Source: Marinomonas pontica (GTDB lineage Bacteria; Pseudomonadota; Gammaproteobacteria; Pseudomonadales; Marinomonadaceae). Taken from it: 64,000 bases of DNA. Under the pieces are notes generated by a model. It saw only the letters and a list, made by a program, of their open reading frames with translations, had not been told where the DNA came from and searched no databases. Shown piece by piece: positions 31,092-40,404 of the stretch. Numbering within the stretch: the stretch's first letter is position 1; each line of letters begins with the position of its first letter. The stretch lies in contig NZ_JAODTL010000040.1 of assembly GCF_026191375.1 (NCBI RefSeq), forward strand, positions 1 to 64,000, read 5' to 3'. The position numbers and the translations under genes are program-made.

Positions 31092-32221
31092 GCGCCATGA
31101 CAGAAGGGCGGTTCATTTCGCCTGGTAAAATGAATGCGGGAATGCCGCTGCTGGAAGTGGAGCAAAACGCCAGTATTTCCCCTTATGAATTTATGCCGAG
31201 CTGGTTTTTCTATGCGCCAGTGGTCATACAGAGCCTTGCGTTAGGTCTGCGTCATGGTGACCTGTGTTTGCCGTTAATTGCCAACCCAAGTATTAAGTTG
31301 AGTGGCATGGTAGGCGAATCCAAGACCGATATTTTGAACTTGGCTGGCCCTGTTGCGAAACAGTGGATTGAGCCTTTTATTACACTGACGAAAAATGCTC
31401 ATAACCTTGATGCCCAGCTAGAAAGCGCTATGCAAGCCATGAACTCGGCTCAGCTGTCTTTTCCCATTGTGGCGAAGCCAGATTTGGGGTGTCGAGGTGT
31501 GGGAGTCAAATTACTGAAATCCAAAGCGCAGCTGCGCGATTATCTTCAAACGTTTCCTGCATCTGCGCGGTTTTTATTACAGCGTAAGGCTCCCTATCAA
31601 GCCGAAGCTGGTGTGTTTTATGTGCGTTACCCCGGCCAAGAACAAGGCAAGATTATTTCCATAACCTTGAAATACGCTCCCAGTGTGGTTGGTGATGGTA
31701 CACACACTCTAAAAGAGCTGATCGAGCGTTGCCCACGAGCGGGTCAGCTTACGCATTTGTACTTTCCGCGTCATACACAAAAGCTGGATTGGGTTCCCGC
31801 AGAAGGCGAAGAGTACCCACTCGCGTTTGCGGGCAGTCACAGTCGTGGCTCGATTTTTCGTAATGGCAACCAATACATTTCACCCGCATTAACGCGTCGG
31901 CTTGATGGCATTTTGAAGGACGTAGACGGCTATTACTACGGTCGTTTGGATATCAAATTTGCAGACATGGAGTCTTTCATGGCGGGCGAGAATTTCTCCA
32001 TTTTAGAAATGAACGGCGCGAGCAGTGAAGCAACACATATTTGGGATCGTCAGACCTCATTGTTTGAGATTTTTAGCACGTTGCTGAAGCAGTATCGCAT
32101 TTTATTTGAAATCGGTGCGTTGCAGAGAAAACGCGGAGTCAAAACGCCAAGTCTGCGTGCGTTATTGCAGGCTTGGCGTGAAGAAAAGTCATTGGTTCAA
32201 CATTATCCAAGTACGGATTAG
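31088..32221 (+). CDS. ATP-grasp ligase-like protein
   Basis: 377 residues with an ATP-grasp fold: the FPIVAKPDLGCRGVGVKLL lysine/glycine strand (about 130-150), VGDGTHTLKELI, DVDGYYYGRLDIKF and the metal-binding end FSILEMNGASSEATHIWD (Glu-x-Asn). Such enzymes join a carboxylate to an amine or thiol with ATP. Automatic naming as D-Ala-D-Ala ligase would overreach. The substrate is unknown. ATGA overlap with the DedA gene indicates translational coupling, and the position in a lipid-flavoured cluster suggests an envelope substrate (inference). Confidence 0.8.
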   Translation: MSAMTEGRFISPGKMNAGMPLLEVEQNASISPYEFMPSWFFYAPVVIQSLALGLRHGDLCLPLIANPSIKLSGMVGESKTDILNLAGPVAKQWIEPFITLTKNAHNLDAQLESAMQAMNSAQLSFPIVAKPDLGCRGVGVKLLKSKAQLRDYLQTFPASARFLLQRKAPYQAEAGVFYVRYPGQEQGKIISITLKYAPSVVGDGTHTLKELIERCPRAGQLTHLYFPRHTQKLDWVPAEGEEYPLAFAGSHSRGSIFRNGNQYISPALTRRLDGILKDVDGYYYGRLDIKFADMESFMAGENFSILEMNGASSEATHIWDRQTSLFEIFSTLLKQYRILFEIGALQRKRGVKTPSLRALLQAWREEKSLVQHYPSTD

Positions 32222-32248
32222 TCAACGCATTGTATGAAAGGAACGAGT

Positions 32249-32804
32249 ATGCAATCGGTATGTAAAAAGAGCGCCGTTGATCTGCCGCAGTCCATCCCAT
32301 ATGCGCCTACGATTCAGGGGGCGCTGGAAATATTTGGTCAGGCATTGCGTTGCTTGCGCAGATTAGATGATGAGGCGTACCAAGCGTCGATGAAACCGTA
32401 TGTGAGCAGCTCTATTGGGGAACATTTCCGCCATTGGTTGGACGTGTTTTACGCCATTTATCGAGCCAGCATTGTGATTGATTACAATCAAAGGCGCCGC
32501 GGTCATGACGTTGAACGATCGCGAAAAGATGGCCGAAGACGATATTACTGTGTTGGTTCAGTGGTTGACCGGACTATCGGAAAAGCAGCTTAAAACAAGC
32601 GTGACCATTGTGACGGAAGTGTCGGTAACACACACGCAAGATTGTCTTATGACATCGACCTTAGAACGAGAAATTACTTTTGCCGCGCTTCATGCAAACC
32701 ACCATTTTGCGATGATCAATGTCGCAGCCAGTTTAATGAATAAGCCAATGGATGATGACTTTGGTATTGCGCCAGCCACAGCCACTTTTTTGCGAGGGCA
32801 ATAA
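32249..32804 (+). CDS. DinB-like four-helix metal protein (one frame break)
   Basis: About 185 residues of the DinB/YfiT-like fold, with probable metal-binding histidines in SSIGEHFRHWLDVF and, near the end, FAALHANHHFAMINV. The family includes thiol-transferases and uncharacterised hydrolases. The frame breaks near 32514 (AA); a one-base change joins RRRGHDVE to DREKMAEDDITVL. I chose the ATG at 32249 because AAAGGA lies 7 bases upstream; the ATG at 32234 overlaps that site. The next gene starts 2 bases after the stop. Confidence 0.75.
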
Positions 32805-32806
32805 CT

Positions 32807-33547
32807 ATGTGTTCGGTTTCTTGGTGGATAGACGCATCGGGGTATCAATTGTTTTTCAATCGTGATGAGCAAAAATCCCGTGCGCCAGCGTTGCCACCTC
32901 AGACGTTTATTCTGCGAGGGGTTAAGGTGTTAATGCCGGTTGACCCTGTTGGTCAGGGCAGTTGGATCAGTGTCAACGAACACGGTTTGTCACTGTGCTT
33001 GTTGAATCATTACCAAGGCAAAAAGCCCGCTGGAGAGCTGATTAGCCGAGGACAATTGGTAAAGTATTTGTCTAGTGCGAAGACGATTGCGGAAGTGGCT
33101 CAGCGGTTTTCAGAATTGAAATTGGGCGTGTTTGCCCCTTTTACCCTGCTGGCATTTGAATTGGGTCATTCTACCGCACGGGAGTTGCAATGGAATGGGG
33201 AGTCGTTCTGTGTTGTGGCGGCGTTTTCGCCGTATTTCTCTTCCGCAGTGGCGCTGGAAGACGTAGTTACCTATCGACAATCTGTCTATGACGCATTACC
33301 TAACATTGATTCGCACACCTTGTTGGCCTTTCATGCTCAGCATCATCCAGAGCAATCGCATATGTCGGTTTGTATGCATCGTGATGACGCGCAAACGGTG
33401 AGTTTCACTGGCGTAAGAGTGTCTGAACAGCATCGACAAATGAGCTATGTAGCGGGGTCGCCTTGCACGCATTTGACGGCCGCGACGTTAGCATTAAAAA
33501 CAAGTTACTTAGAAAAAACGGAATCTCACCCTGGTCTTTTTGTTTAA
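32807..33547 (+). CDS. NRDE/TANGO2-family protein
   Basis: 246 residues with the family's N-terminal CSVSWWIDASGYQLFFNRDE (Cys2 and the NRDE motif are hallmarks) and GSWISVNEHGLSLCLLN. TANGO2 relatives have been linked to lipid and heme handling; the biochemistry is unsettled. The Cys directly after Met could act as an N-terminal nucleophile (family inference). In tight series with the DinB-like gene; the end runs past the gap to the YHS gene by 20 bp. Confidence 0.82.
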   Translation: MCSVSWWIDASGYQLFFNRDEQKSRAPALPPQTFILRGVKVLMPVDPVGQGSWISVNEHGLSLCLLNHYQGKKPAGELISRGQLVKYLSSAKTIAEVAQRFSELKLGVFAPFTLLAFELGHSTARELQWNGESFCVVAAFSPYFSSAVALEDVVTYRQSVYDALPNIDSHTLLAFHAQHHPEQSHMSVCMHRDDAQTVSFTGVRVSEQHRQMSYVAGSPCTHLTAATLALKTSYLEKTESHPGLFV

Positions 33548-33566
33548 CCCTAGTTTAGGAGTGCTT

Positions 33567-34007
33567 ATGACGCGCTTAATGGTTTTTTTGACTTTGTTTA
33601 TGAGTGGCTTTGTGGTCGCGCAAGATGAAATTTATACCGGCTATTTTAGCAATAAAGCCTTAGATGGATACGATACGGTGGCGTATTTTACCGACAATAA
33701 ACCTGTGGAAGGCAAGCCTGATTTCGTGACCACATACAAAGGCGCGGATTGGTATTTTGTGTCGCAACAGCATTTGGATATGTTTGTGGCAGAGCCTGAA
33801 AAATACGCGCCGCAGTACGGTGGTTATTGTGCTTGGGCGATTTCAGCGAAAAACGATTTTGCCTCGGCTGACCCAAAAGACTGGGCCGTTGTGGACGGCA
33901 AGTTGTACCTGAATTACAACGACGACATCAAGCGCAAGTGGGATCAAAATCGTGCCTTGCACATTAAGCAGGCCGATGAAAATTGGCCCGCACTGATCCG
34001 CCCATAA
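33567..34007 (+). CDS. Exported YHS-domain protein
   Basis: 146 residues. An N-terminal signal peptide (MTRLMVFLTLFMSGFVVAQ) precedes a YHS-type domain: ALDGYDTVAYFTDNKPVEG, DWYFVSQQHLDMFVAEPEKY and GGYCAWAISAKN. YHS domains are small Cys-containing modules thought to bind metal. TAGGAG lies just upstream of the ATG at 33567; the longer frame from 33540 would overlap the NRDE gene. It should act in the periplasm. Confidence 0.85.
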   Translation: MTRLMVFLTLFMSGFVVAQDEIYTGYFSNKALDGYDTVAYFTDNKPVEGKPDFVTTYKGADWYFVSQQHLDMFVAEPEKYAPQYGGYCAWAISAKNDFASADPKDWAVVDGKLYLNYNDDIKRKWDQNRALHIKQADENWPALIRP

Positions 34008-34031
34008 CCGCAATTCATAAGGTCAATTACG

Positions 34032-34502
34032 ATGAAATCTTCTTTTATGAAACCGTCTTTTACTAAGTATGTTCCCGCTGTCTTTATCGCGTTTGTTTTT
34101 GTGCAGTCGTTGTTTTTTAAATTTACTGGGTCTTATGAAACCGACTATATCTTCGGTGTGTTGGGGACTTGGTCTGGTTTGGCGTTCTTTGGGCAATACG
34201 GTGGCTACATTATTGGTGTGGCTGAACTGATTGCGGCTCTTTTGCTGTTCAGTCGTTGGCATGGTGTCGGGGCTTTGATGGCGCTGGGAGTCATGAGCGG
34301 GGCGATTGTTTTCCATTTTTTCACGCCGTTGGGTGTGGTCATGCCTGAGTTTAACGCCGTTGGTGAGGTCATTGGCAATGATGGCGGTTTGTTGTTTGGA
34401 ATGGCGTGTTTGGTGTGGTTAAGTGCGGCGTTTTTAACGCTTCGGGATACAAAACATCCGCAAGGCACTTTGAATCAAATTGTCGCTAAATGGGTGTATT
34501 GA
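34032..34502 (+). CDS. DoxX-like four-helix membrane protein
   Basis: 156 residues, mostly hydrophobic, with about four membrane helices. FFKFTGSYETDYIFGVLGTW and VAELIAALLLFSRWHGVGAL fit the DoxX-like family, often linked to redox or quinone chemistry. Function here unknown. The stop is 11 bases before the next start, so translation is likely coupled to the acyltransferase gene. Confidence 0.78.
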   Translation: MKSSFMKPSFTKYVPAVFIAFVFVQSLFFKFTGSYETDYIFGVLGTWSGLAFFGQYGGYIIGVAELIAALLLFSRWHGVGALMALGVMSGAIVFHFFTPLGVVMPEFNAVGEVIGNDGGLLFGMACLVWLSAAFLTLRDTKHPQGTLNQIVAKWVY

Positions 34503-34513
34503 GGAGCATTATT

Positions 34514-36286
34514 ATGTTGGCTACTTCGACGCGTGTGTTGAGTCCTTTTCGTTTACCACGAGTCACACCATTTGGTGTGGGGGAATCGATTGTAGAATGG
34601 GCGACAGGACTCGCTGCATTAGATCGCTTGTACCAACATCGACCTCGTTGTCAGTCCTGTTTTGAGTTTATGCGTTATACCCTAGATGCATTGAATATTG
34701 ACTATTCGATAGCCAAAGGTGGACTCAATAACCTTCCTCAAAAAGGCCCTGTCGTGGTTGTGGCGAATCATCCTCTTGGGGCGATTGAAGGGGTGATATT
34801 GGCGGATTTGGTTGGTCGTGTCCGTTCTGATGTGAAAGTGTTGGCCAATGAACTGCTGAAGCGCTTGCCTGAAATCAGTGAGCTGTTTATTGGTGTGAAT
34901 GTGTTTGGTGGCGCGTCGGCACAGCGCACGAATGGCAAAGCGATTCGCGATGCGCATCGACATTTAGCCGAGGGCGGTGTGCTGATTGTTTTCCCAGCGG
35001 GTGAAGTATCGACTTACCTCAAAGACACGCCAACGAGTGAGAAAACGCTGGCGGACATCGAATGGAGTCAGTCGGTGGCGAACTTCTTAAAGCGCAGCCA
35101 CGCGATTACCGTACCGATGTTTATTAATGGACAAAACAGCGCGTTGTTTTATCAAGCGGGTCGTCTTCACCCTTTACTTCGCACGGCGTTATTGGGGCGC
35201 GAATTACTCAATAAACGATCGTCGGTCATTGAGGTCTCCATCGGCGACGCCATCCCGTATTCGGAAATGAGCCAATTTGACGACAATCGTGAGCTGGTGA
35301 GCTATTTGCGTTTAAATACCTATTTAATGAGTACGCAGCGAACAGACCGTGAAAGCGAGCAAGCAACGGCGGTGGATTTGCCGATTATTTCACCGCTAGA
35401 CCCCAATGTACTGGATGCAGAAGTGATGGCATTGCCAGACAGTATGCGGTTGTTAGAGCAGGGGGAATTCTGCGTGTATTGCGCACCAACACATTCTATT
35501 CCACAGCTGATTCAGGAAATTGGTCGAGTCAGGGAAGAGAATTTTCGTGCTGTGGGTGAGGGCAGCGGTTTGGCGTGTGATGTTGACAAATATGACTTGT
35601 ACTACCATCAGTTGTTCGTTTGGCACCACGGTAATAAAGAGCTAGTCGGTGCCTATCGTATGGGATTAGTGGACCAGCTCATCGAGGCTCACGGACTGGA
35701 TGGATTGTATTCGCGCAGTTTGTTTAATTATGACCATGCGTTTATAGACAGTTTGGGGAGCAGTCTTGAAATGGGGCGTTCTGTGGTCGCAGCAAAATAC
35801 CAAAAAAGCCTACAGTCCTTGCTTTTGTTATGGAAAGGCATTGCGACTTTTGTGTCTCGAAACCCTCGTTACACGCACCTTTTTGGCCCTGTCAGTATCA
35901 GTAATAACTACAGCCAATCCGCACGTCAATTAATCGCCGCGACCTTATCGATTCATTATTACGATAAAACCAAAGCAGAATTGGTGACCGCCTCTACTCC
36001 GTTGCGAAATCGCGGTTCGGTGTTTTGGCAGCCGAATTTATTGTCGTCATTAACCAGTGTGGCTTTATTGTCCAATGTGTTGTCAAGAATGGAGCAGGGC
36101 AAAGGCGTACCGGTTTTGATTCGACAGTATTTAAAAATGAACGGCAAGTTGGTGTGTTTCAACGTTGATCCTGCTTTTCACAATGCTTTAGACGGCTTGA
36201 TCGTGGTGAACCTTAAAGATGTTCCCTTGGCTATTTTGGGAAAATACATGGGACAAGAAAACGCCAGTGACTATTTGGCAAGCTAA
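34514..36286 (+). CDS. olsF: OlsF-like bifunctional acyltransferase (PlsC + GNAT)
   Basis: About 590 residues in two parts. The N-terminal half is PlsC-like: VVVVANHPLGAIEGVIL near 80-97 and VFPAGEVSTY near 163, as in hemolysin-type acyltransferases. The C-terminal half is OlsB-like GNAT (IGRVREENFRAVGEGSG, DKYDLYYHQLFVWH, VGAYRMGLV, SSLEMGRSVVAAKYQKS, LLLWKGI). This order matches OlsF, which makes ornithine or other aminolipids in two acylation steps. GAGGAG at 34501-34506 favours the start at 34514. The acyl and amino substrates are not shown by the sequence. Stops overlap with the convergent hydrolase. Confidence 0.7.
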   Translation: MLATSTRVLSPFRLPRVTPFGVGESIVEWATGLAALDRLYQHRPRCQSCFEFMRYTLDALNIDYSIAKGGLNNLPQKGPVVVVANHPLGAIEGVILADLVGRVRSDVKVLANELLKRLPEISELFIGVNVFGGASAQRTNGKAIRDAHRHLAEGGVLIVFPAGEVSTYLKDTPTSEKTLADIEWSQSVANFLKRSHAITVPMFINGQNSALFYQAGRLHPLLRTALLGRELLNKRSSVIEVSIGDAIPYSEMSQFDDNRELVSYLRLNTYLMSTQRTDRESEQATAVDLPIISPLDPNVLDAEVMALPDSMRLLEQGEFCVYCAPTHSIPQLIQEIGRVREENFRAVGEGSGLACDVDKYDLYYHQLFVWHHGNKELVGAYRMGLVDQLIEAHGLDGLYSRSLFNYDHAFIDSLGSSLEMGRSVVAAKYQKSLQSLLLLWKGIATFVSRNPRYTHLFGPVSISNNYSQSARQLIAATLSIHYYDKTKAELVTASTPLRNRGSVFWQPNLLSSLTSVALLSNVLSRMEQGKGVPVLIRQYLKMNGKLVCFNVDPAFHNALDGLIVVNLKDVPLAILGKYMGQENASDYLAS

Positions 36287-37188
36287 GGAAGACTGCGCGA
36301 GTTGACGTCTTCAATGGCGTCAATCACGCGGTTTGGATACTGCAAATGCAGTAAGTGTCCAGCGTCTTGAATTCTGTCTATTTTGATCTCACTGTGTTGA
36401 AACAACTGGCTTGCGAAGGTGGCATTCTCTGGATCTACCAGTGTGTCTTCAGTGCCTTGTAATAAGGTGATGGGAACCTTTAACCCAGACAGTGTTGTTT
36501 GGGCATTGGCCAAGCTTTGAGACAGTGCCAGTACTTCTTTGTTTGAGTTATTCCATTTGTCTGGGATCAAAAAATCCGGCGTCCAATCAAGCAAGGTGTT
36601 GTACCAACGGCCTTCTGCCAGTGTTGGGCTCAGATCTCCAGCCACAATCACCACGCCTCGCACGTATTGAGGGTAATCCGCCGCCAGTATGGGCACAAGA
36701 GAACCGCCCAAAGAATGCCCCACCAAAATGATTTTCTGTTGGCCGTTTTGTTCCCAAATGTTTTTTAGCATTAAACCAATTTGACTGGACTGTTTTTGTA
36801 GCTCGCTAGGGTAATGGCCCGCATAAGTGGATATTCCCCAGCCTGGTCGATCAATCGAAATGAGTCGAAAGCGGTCTTTTAGGGTGGCGTTCTGAAAATA
36901 TCGGGCAAAAGAAGACCAATCCCCCGGCGTTCCGTGCACAAAGACCACTGTATGGCGCGACATTTTGCTCGGGTCGCTGCTGGCATAGTGCAATTTGAAA
37001 TCGCCGTCCGGTCCTGAAATATACAGTACATGGTTTTGAATCATTCCCGGTGTATTCGCCACTTGCCTGGCTATGTCTTCGTTCTCATCTAGTTCTTTTG
37101 GCATCGAACAAGCGGTTAATAGCAGCGTTGTTACGCTCAGTACAAAGAGCAAAACCTTGTTAGGCAAGCGATTTAGCATGGCTTTCAT
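36283..37188 (-). CDS. Lipid-anchored alpha/beta hydrolase
   Basis: About 300 residues. The signal ends in lipobox LTAC. The hydrolase fold has HTVVFVHGTPGDWSSFARYF (oxyanion loop), the nucleophile elbow ILVGHSLGGS (Ser in GHSLG), ITLLQGTEDTLVDPE (likely Asp region) and DAGHLLHLQYP (His). The substrate could be an ester or lipid; unknown. I chose the ATG at 37188, close to the signal peptide; 37209 is also possible. It should face the periplasm. Convergent with olsF, with overlapping stops. Confidence 0.85.
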   Translation of the reverse strand: MKAMLNRLPNKVLLFVLSVTTLLLTACSMPKELDENEDIARQVANTPGMIQNHVLYISGPDGDFKLHYASSDPSKMSRHTVVFVHGTPGDWSSFARYFQNATLKDRFRLISIDRPGWGISTYAGHYPSELQKQSSQIGLMLKNIWEQNGQQKIILVGHSLGGSLVPILAADYPQYVRGVVIVAGDLSPTLAEGRWYNTLLDWTPDFLIPDKWNNSNKEVLALSQSLANAQTTLSGLKVPITLLQGTEDTLVDPENATFASQLFQHSEIKIDRIQDAGHLLHLQYPNRVIDAIEDVNSRSLP

Positions 37189-37509
37189 GGGCGAGTTTCC
37201 AACATTCAAACAGGTTAGATCAGTGCGAAATGATAATACATTTTAGCGACAAAGCGTGCAGATGATTTTGTATAGAATGGACTCGCTTCAAAACGCATGA
37301 CAGCTCGATCTTTTTGCCTACTTATTTCTTTCACTCTCTTTATCTTGATCTAACGCAATGTTTCAAATCGCAACTGCACTCATAATCCAGCCTTATAGTA
37401 AGCCTCATACTGATTTGGGGCTTCGGTGGGCGTTGGATAACAAGAACACATACTAAGTAAGTGTCTACGATCGTCTTTTTTCTCAATCAAATGAATGGGT
37501 TGAAGTTAT
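37189..37509. other. 321-bp intergenic region upstream of cydA
   Basis: No gene seen. It should carry the cydABX-cydDC promoter and the divergent hydrolase start. Near 37347 there is TTGATCTAACGCAA, in which only the first half fits an FNR/Anr site (TTGAT-N4-ATCAA); I do not call it. No hairpin of note. Confidence 0.6.
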
Positions 37510-39084
37510 ATGATTAACGAAGCTGTAGTGGAATTATCGCGGTTTCAGTTTGCTTTCACTGCTCTGTACCACTATTTGTTTGTCCCTTTAACACTAGGGA
37601 TGTCTTTCTTGCTGGCTATCATGGAGTCTGTCTATGTTATTACCGGTAAGCAAGTCTACAAAGACATGGTTAAGTTCTGGGGTAAATTGTTTGGTATCAA
37701 CTTTGCGCTAGGCGTAACAACAGGTTTGACGATGGAGTTCCAATTCGGGACGAACTGGTCTTACTACTCTCATTATGTTGGCGATATTTTTGGTGCACCT
37801 TTGGCCATAGAAGGATTGATGGCGTTCTTCCTAGAATCCACGCTGGTGGGTTTGTTCTTCTTTGGTTGGGATCGTCTGAGCAAGGTAAAACACTTGGTTG
37901 TGACATGGGGCGTAGCATTAGGCTCTAACTTGTCGGCTTTGTGGATCTTGATCGCGAACGGCTGGATGCAAAACCCAGTAGGTTCTGAATTCAACTACGA
38001 AACCATGCGTATGGAATTGGTCGACTTCGGTGCTTTGTTGTTTAACCCAGTGGCGCAGGTGAAATTTGTTCACACAGTATCTGCGGGTTACACAACGGGC
38101 GCGATTTTCGTGCTTGTTATCTCAAGCTACTACTTACTGAAAGGCCGTGATCTTGCATTTGCTCGCCGTTCTTTTGCCATCGCGTCTGCGTTTGGTTTGG
38201 CGTCTATTTTGAGCGTTATTCTTTTGGGTGACGAATCTGGTTACGAGCTAGGCGAAGTGCAAAAAGTGAAATTGGCGGCGGTTGAAGCGGAGTGGGAAAC
38301 ACAAGAAGCACCGGCTGACTTCACGCTAATCGGCTTCCCGAATCAAGAGCTTGAAGAAACCGAATTTGCTATCAAAATTCCGGGCTTGATGGGCTTGATC
38401 GCCACGCGTTCTTTAGACAAAGAAGTCGAAGGCATCAAAGAGCTGAAAGAGCATAATCGTCAACGTATTATCAACGGTATCTATGCGAATCAATTACTTG
38501 AAGAATTGCGCAGCGGTAATACGGATCCTTTGGTAAAAGAAAACTTTGAAAAAGTGAAAGGCGACCTTGGCTACGGCTTATTGGTTACGGCTTTCAATGA
38601 AGACATGAACAAGGTGACATCTGAAGAGATCGATCAGGCGGTGGAATACTCTATTCCGCAAGTGGCGCCATTGTTCTTCGCCTTCCGCATCATGGTGGGT
38701 TGTGGCTTTGTGATGTTGGTGGTATTTGCTGCGGCGTTTTATCAAAATGCGCGTCGTCGTATTGGTAATAACCCATTGTTCCTTAAATTGATCGTGTTGT
38801 GCCTGCCATTGCCTTGGATCGCCAACGAAGCAGGCTGGTTTGTTGCAGAATACGGTCGTCAGCCATGGGCGATTGGTGAAATCTTGCCGGTTCACGTTGC
38901 GGTATCCAGTCTAACTGCGACGGAAATTTGGATAACAATTGCTGGTTTTGCTGTGTTGTATACCACGTTCTTGATTGCCGAGATGTACTTGATGATTCGT
39001 TTTGCGAAGCAAGGGCCTTCTAGCTTGCACACTGGTCGTTATGCACTTGAACAAGAAACGTCTCAGTTGAAGCAGGAGGTGTAA
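37510..39084 (+). CDS. cydA: Cytochrome bd ubiquinol oxidase subunit I
   Basis: 524 residues, closely following E. coli CydA including the long Q-loop ([16 protein letters not shown], quinol-binding). Heme ligands are His21 (ALYHYLF), His188 ([10 protein letters not shown]) and Met395 (FRIMVGCGF). [12 protein letters not shown] is the conserved end motif. It oxidises quinol and reduces O2 to water with high affinity, in the cytoplasmic membrane. First gene of cydABX, then cydDC: one probable five-gene operon. Confidence 0.98.
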   Translation: MINEAVVELSRFQFAFTALYHYLFVPLTLGMSFLLAIMESVYVITGKQVYKDMVKFWGKLFGINFALGVTTGLTMEFQFGTNWSYYSHYVGDIFGAPLAIEGLMAFFLESTLVGLFFFGWDRLSKVKHLVVTWGVALGSNLSALWILIANGWMQNPVGSEFNYETMRMELVDFGALLFNPVAQVKFVHTVSAGYTTGAIFVLVISSYYLLKGRDLAFARRSFAIASAFGLASILSVILLGDESGYELGEVQKVKLAAVEAEWETQEAPADFTLIGFPNQELEETEFAIKIPGLMGLIATRSLDKEVEGIKELKEHNRQRIINGIYANQLLEELRSGNTDPLVKENFEKVKGDLGYGLLVTAFNEDMNKVTSEEIDQAVEYSIPQVAPLFFAFRIMVGCGFVMLVVFAAAFYQNARRRIGNNPLFLKLIVLCLPLPWIANEAGWFVAEYGRQPWAIGEILPVHVAVSSLTATEIWITIAGFAVLYTTFLIAEMYLMIRFAKQGPSSLHTGRYALEQETSQLKQEV

Positions 39085-39085
39085 G

Positions 39086-40222
39086 ATGGATTACGAATTA
39101 TTAAAAGTCATTTGGTGGGTATTGATCGGTGTTCTATTGATCGGTTTCTCCGTGACAGACGGTTTTGATATGGGCGTGGGCAGCTTGCTAAAAGTAATCG
39201 GCGGCACGGACTCAGAGCGTCGTATTATGATCAACTCGATTGCGCCTCATTGGGACGGCAACCAAGTGTGGTTTATCACAGCTGGTGGCGCATTGTTTGC
39301 GGCTTGGCCTGTGGTGTACGCAACGTCTTTCTCTGGTTTTTATTTTGCGATGATGTTGGTGTTGGCGGCGTTGTTCTTCCGTCCGATCGGCTTTGATTAT
39401 CGCTCTAAACTAGAAAACTCCAAATGGCGCACAAGCTGGGATTGGGGCATTGTCTTCGGTTCTGCTGTTCCACCGATCATTTTCGGTGTGGCATTCGGTA
39501 ACTTGTTACAAGGTGTACCTTTTGAGTTTGACCAGTACCTTCGTGCGACTTACACAGGTTCGTTCTTTGGTTTGCTAAACCCATTCGGAATTCTTTGTGG
39601 CTTGGTTAGCTTGATGATGTTGATGACTCAGGGCGGTGCGTGGTTGCAAATGAAAACCGACTCTGACTTGCATCGTAAAGCCTGCCTAGCAACGGCTGTT
39701 ACAGGAACATTGGCTGCCGTACTGTTTGTTTTAGCAGGTGTTTGGTTGGCATACGGAATTGACGGTTATGTGTTAACCAGCGCGATTGACGGCAATAAAG
39801 TACTAACGCCATTAATGAAAACCGCAGAAGTACAAACGGGTGCTTGGTTAGCCAATTACGAAAAAGTGCCAGCGCTTATGCTTGCGCCATTGATCGGTGT
39901 GTTGGGGATGTTGGGAGCCGCTTTGGCGGGATTGGCGAAGAAAGGCGCGTTGTCTTTCCTTAGTTCTTCATTGGGTATTGCTGGCATTATCGTGACTGCG
40001 GGCGGTTCTATGTTCCCATTCTTGATGCCGTCTTCAAGCTACCCAAGTATGAGCCTGACAATGTGGGATGCGACGTCAAGTGAGAACACCATGATGATTA
40101 TGTTCGTGGTCGCCTGCATCTTCGTACCGATTGTGTTGGCATACACTTTGTGGAACTACTTTGTGATGTACGGTCGTCTGACGAAGAAACACATCGAAGA
40201 CAACAATCATTCACTGTATTAG
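39086..40222 (+). CDS. cydB: Cytochrome bd ubiquinol oxidase subunit II
   Basis: 378 residues, about eight or nine membrane helices. The start YELLKVIWWVLIGVLLIGFS and the SVTDGFDMGVGSLL and NSIAPHWDGNQVWFITAGGA motifs are typical of CydB. It pairs with CydA. An AGGAGG site lies at the 3' end of cydA, and the ATG comes 1 bp after the cydA stop. Confidence 0.98.
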   Translation: MDYELLKVIWWVLIGVLLIGFSVTDGFDMGVGSLLKVIGGTDSERRIMINSIAPHWDGNQVWFITAGGALFAAWPVVYATSFSGFYFAMMLVLAALFFRPIGFDYRSKLENSKWRTSWDWGIVFGSAVPPIIFGVAFGNLLQGVPFEFDQYLRATYTGSFFGLLNPFGILCGLVSLMMLMTQGGAWLQMKTDSDLHRKACLATAVTGTLAAVLFVLAGVWLAYGIDGYVLTSAIDGNKVLTPLMKTAEVQTGAWLANYEKVPALMLAPLIGVLGMLGAALAGLAKKGALSFLSSSLGIAGIIVTAGGSMFPFLMPSSSYPSMSLTMWDATSSENTMMIMFVVACIFVPIVLAYTLWNYFVMYGRLTKKHIEDNNHSLY

Positions 40223-40288
40223 TCATTGGCTCTAAAGGGTGGAGCTCCCTGAGCTCTGCCTTCTTTGCAATAAATAGAGGAACAAAAT

Positions 40289-40399
40289 ATGTGGTATTTT
40301 GCTTGGGTTCTAGGCATTTTATTGGCGTGTTCATTCGGTATTATCAATGCCGTTTGGTTAGAGTTTAGTGGTTATGAAGGTGAAGAGGAGCAGAAGTAA
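40289..40399 (+). CDS. cydX: Cytochrome bd oxidase small subunit CydX
   Basis: A 36-residue single-helix protein: MWYFAWVLGILLACSFGIIN, then an acidic tail. It matches E. coli CydX (MWYFAWILGTLLACSF) almost residue for residue at the N-terminus. It stabilises the bd oxidase hemes. AGAGGA is 9 bases upstream. It sits between cydB and cydD, its usual place, and is too short for simple ORF calling. Confidence 0.95.
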   Translation: MWYFAWVLGILLACSFGIINAVWLEFSGYEGEEEQK

Positions 40400-40404
40400 A
40401 TTCT

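Noticed and set aside
37340..37365. FNR/Anr site upstream of cydA
   Set aside because: Only the TTGAT half fits; the second half (CGCAA) matches 3 of 5 bases at best.
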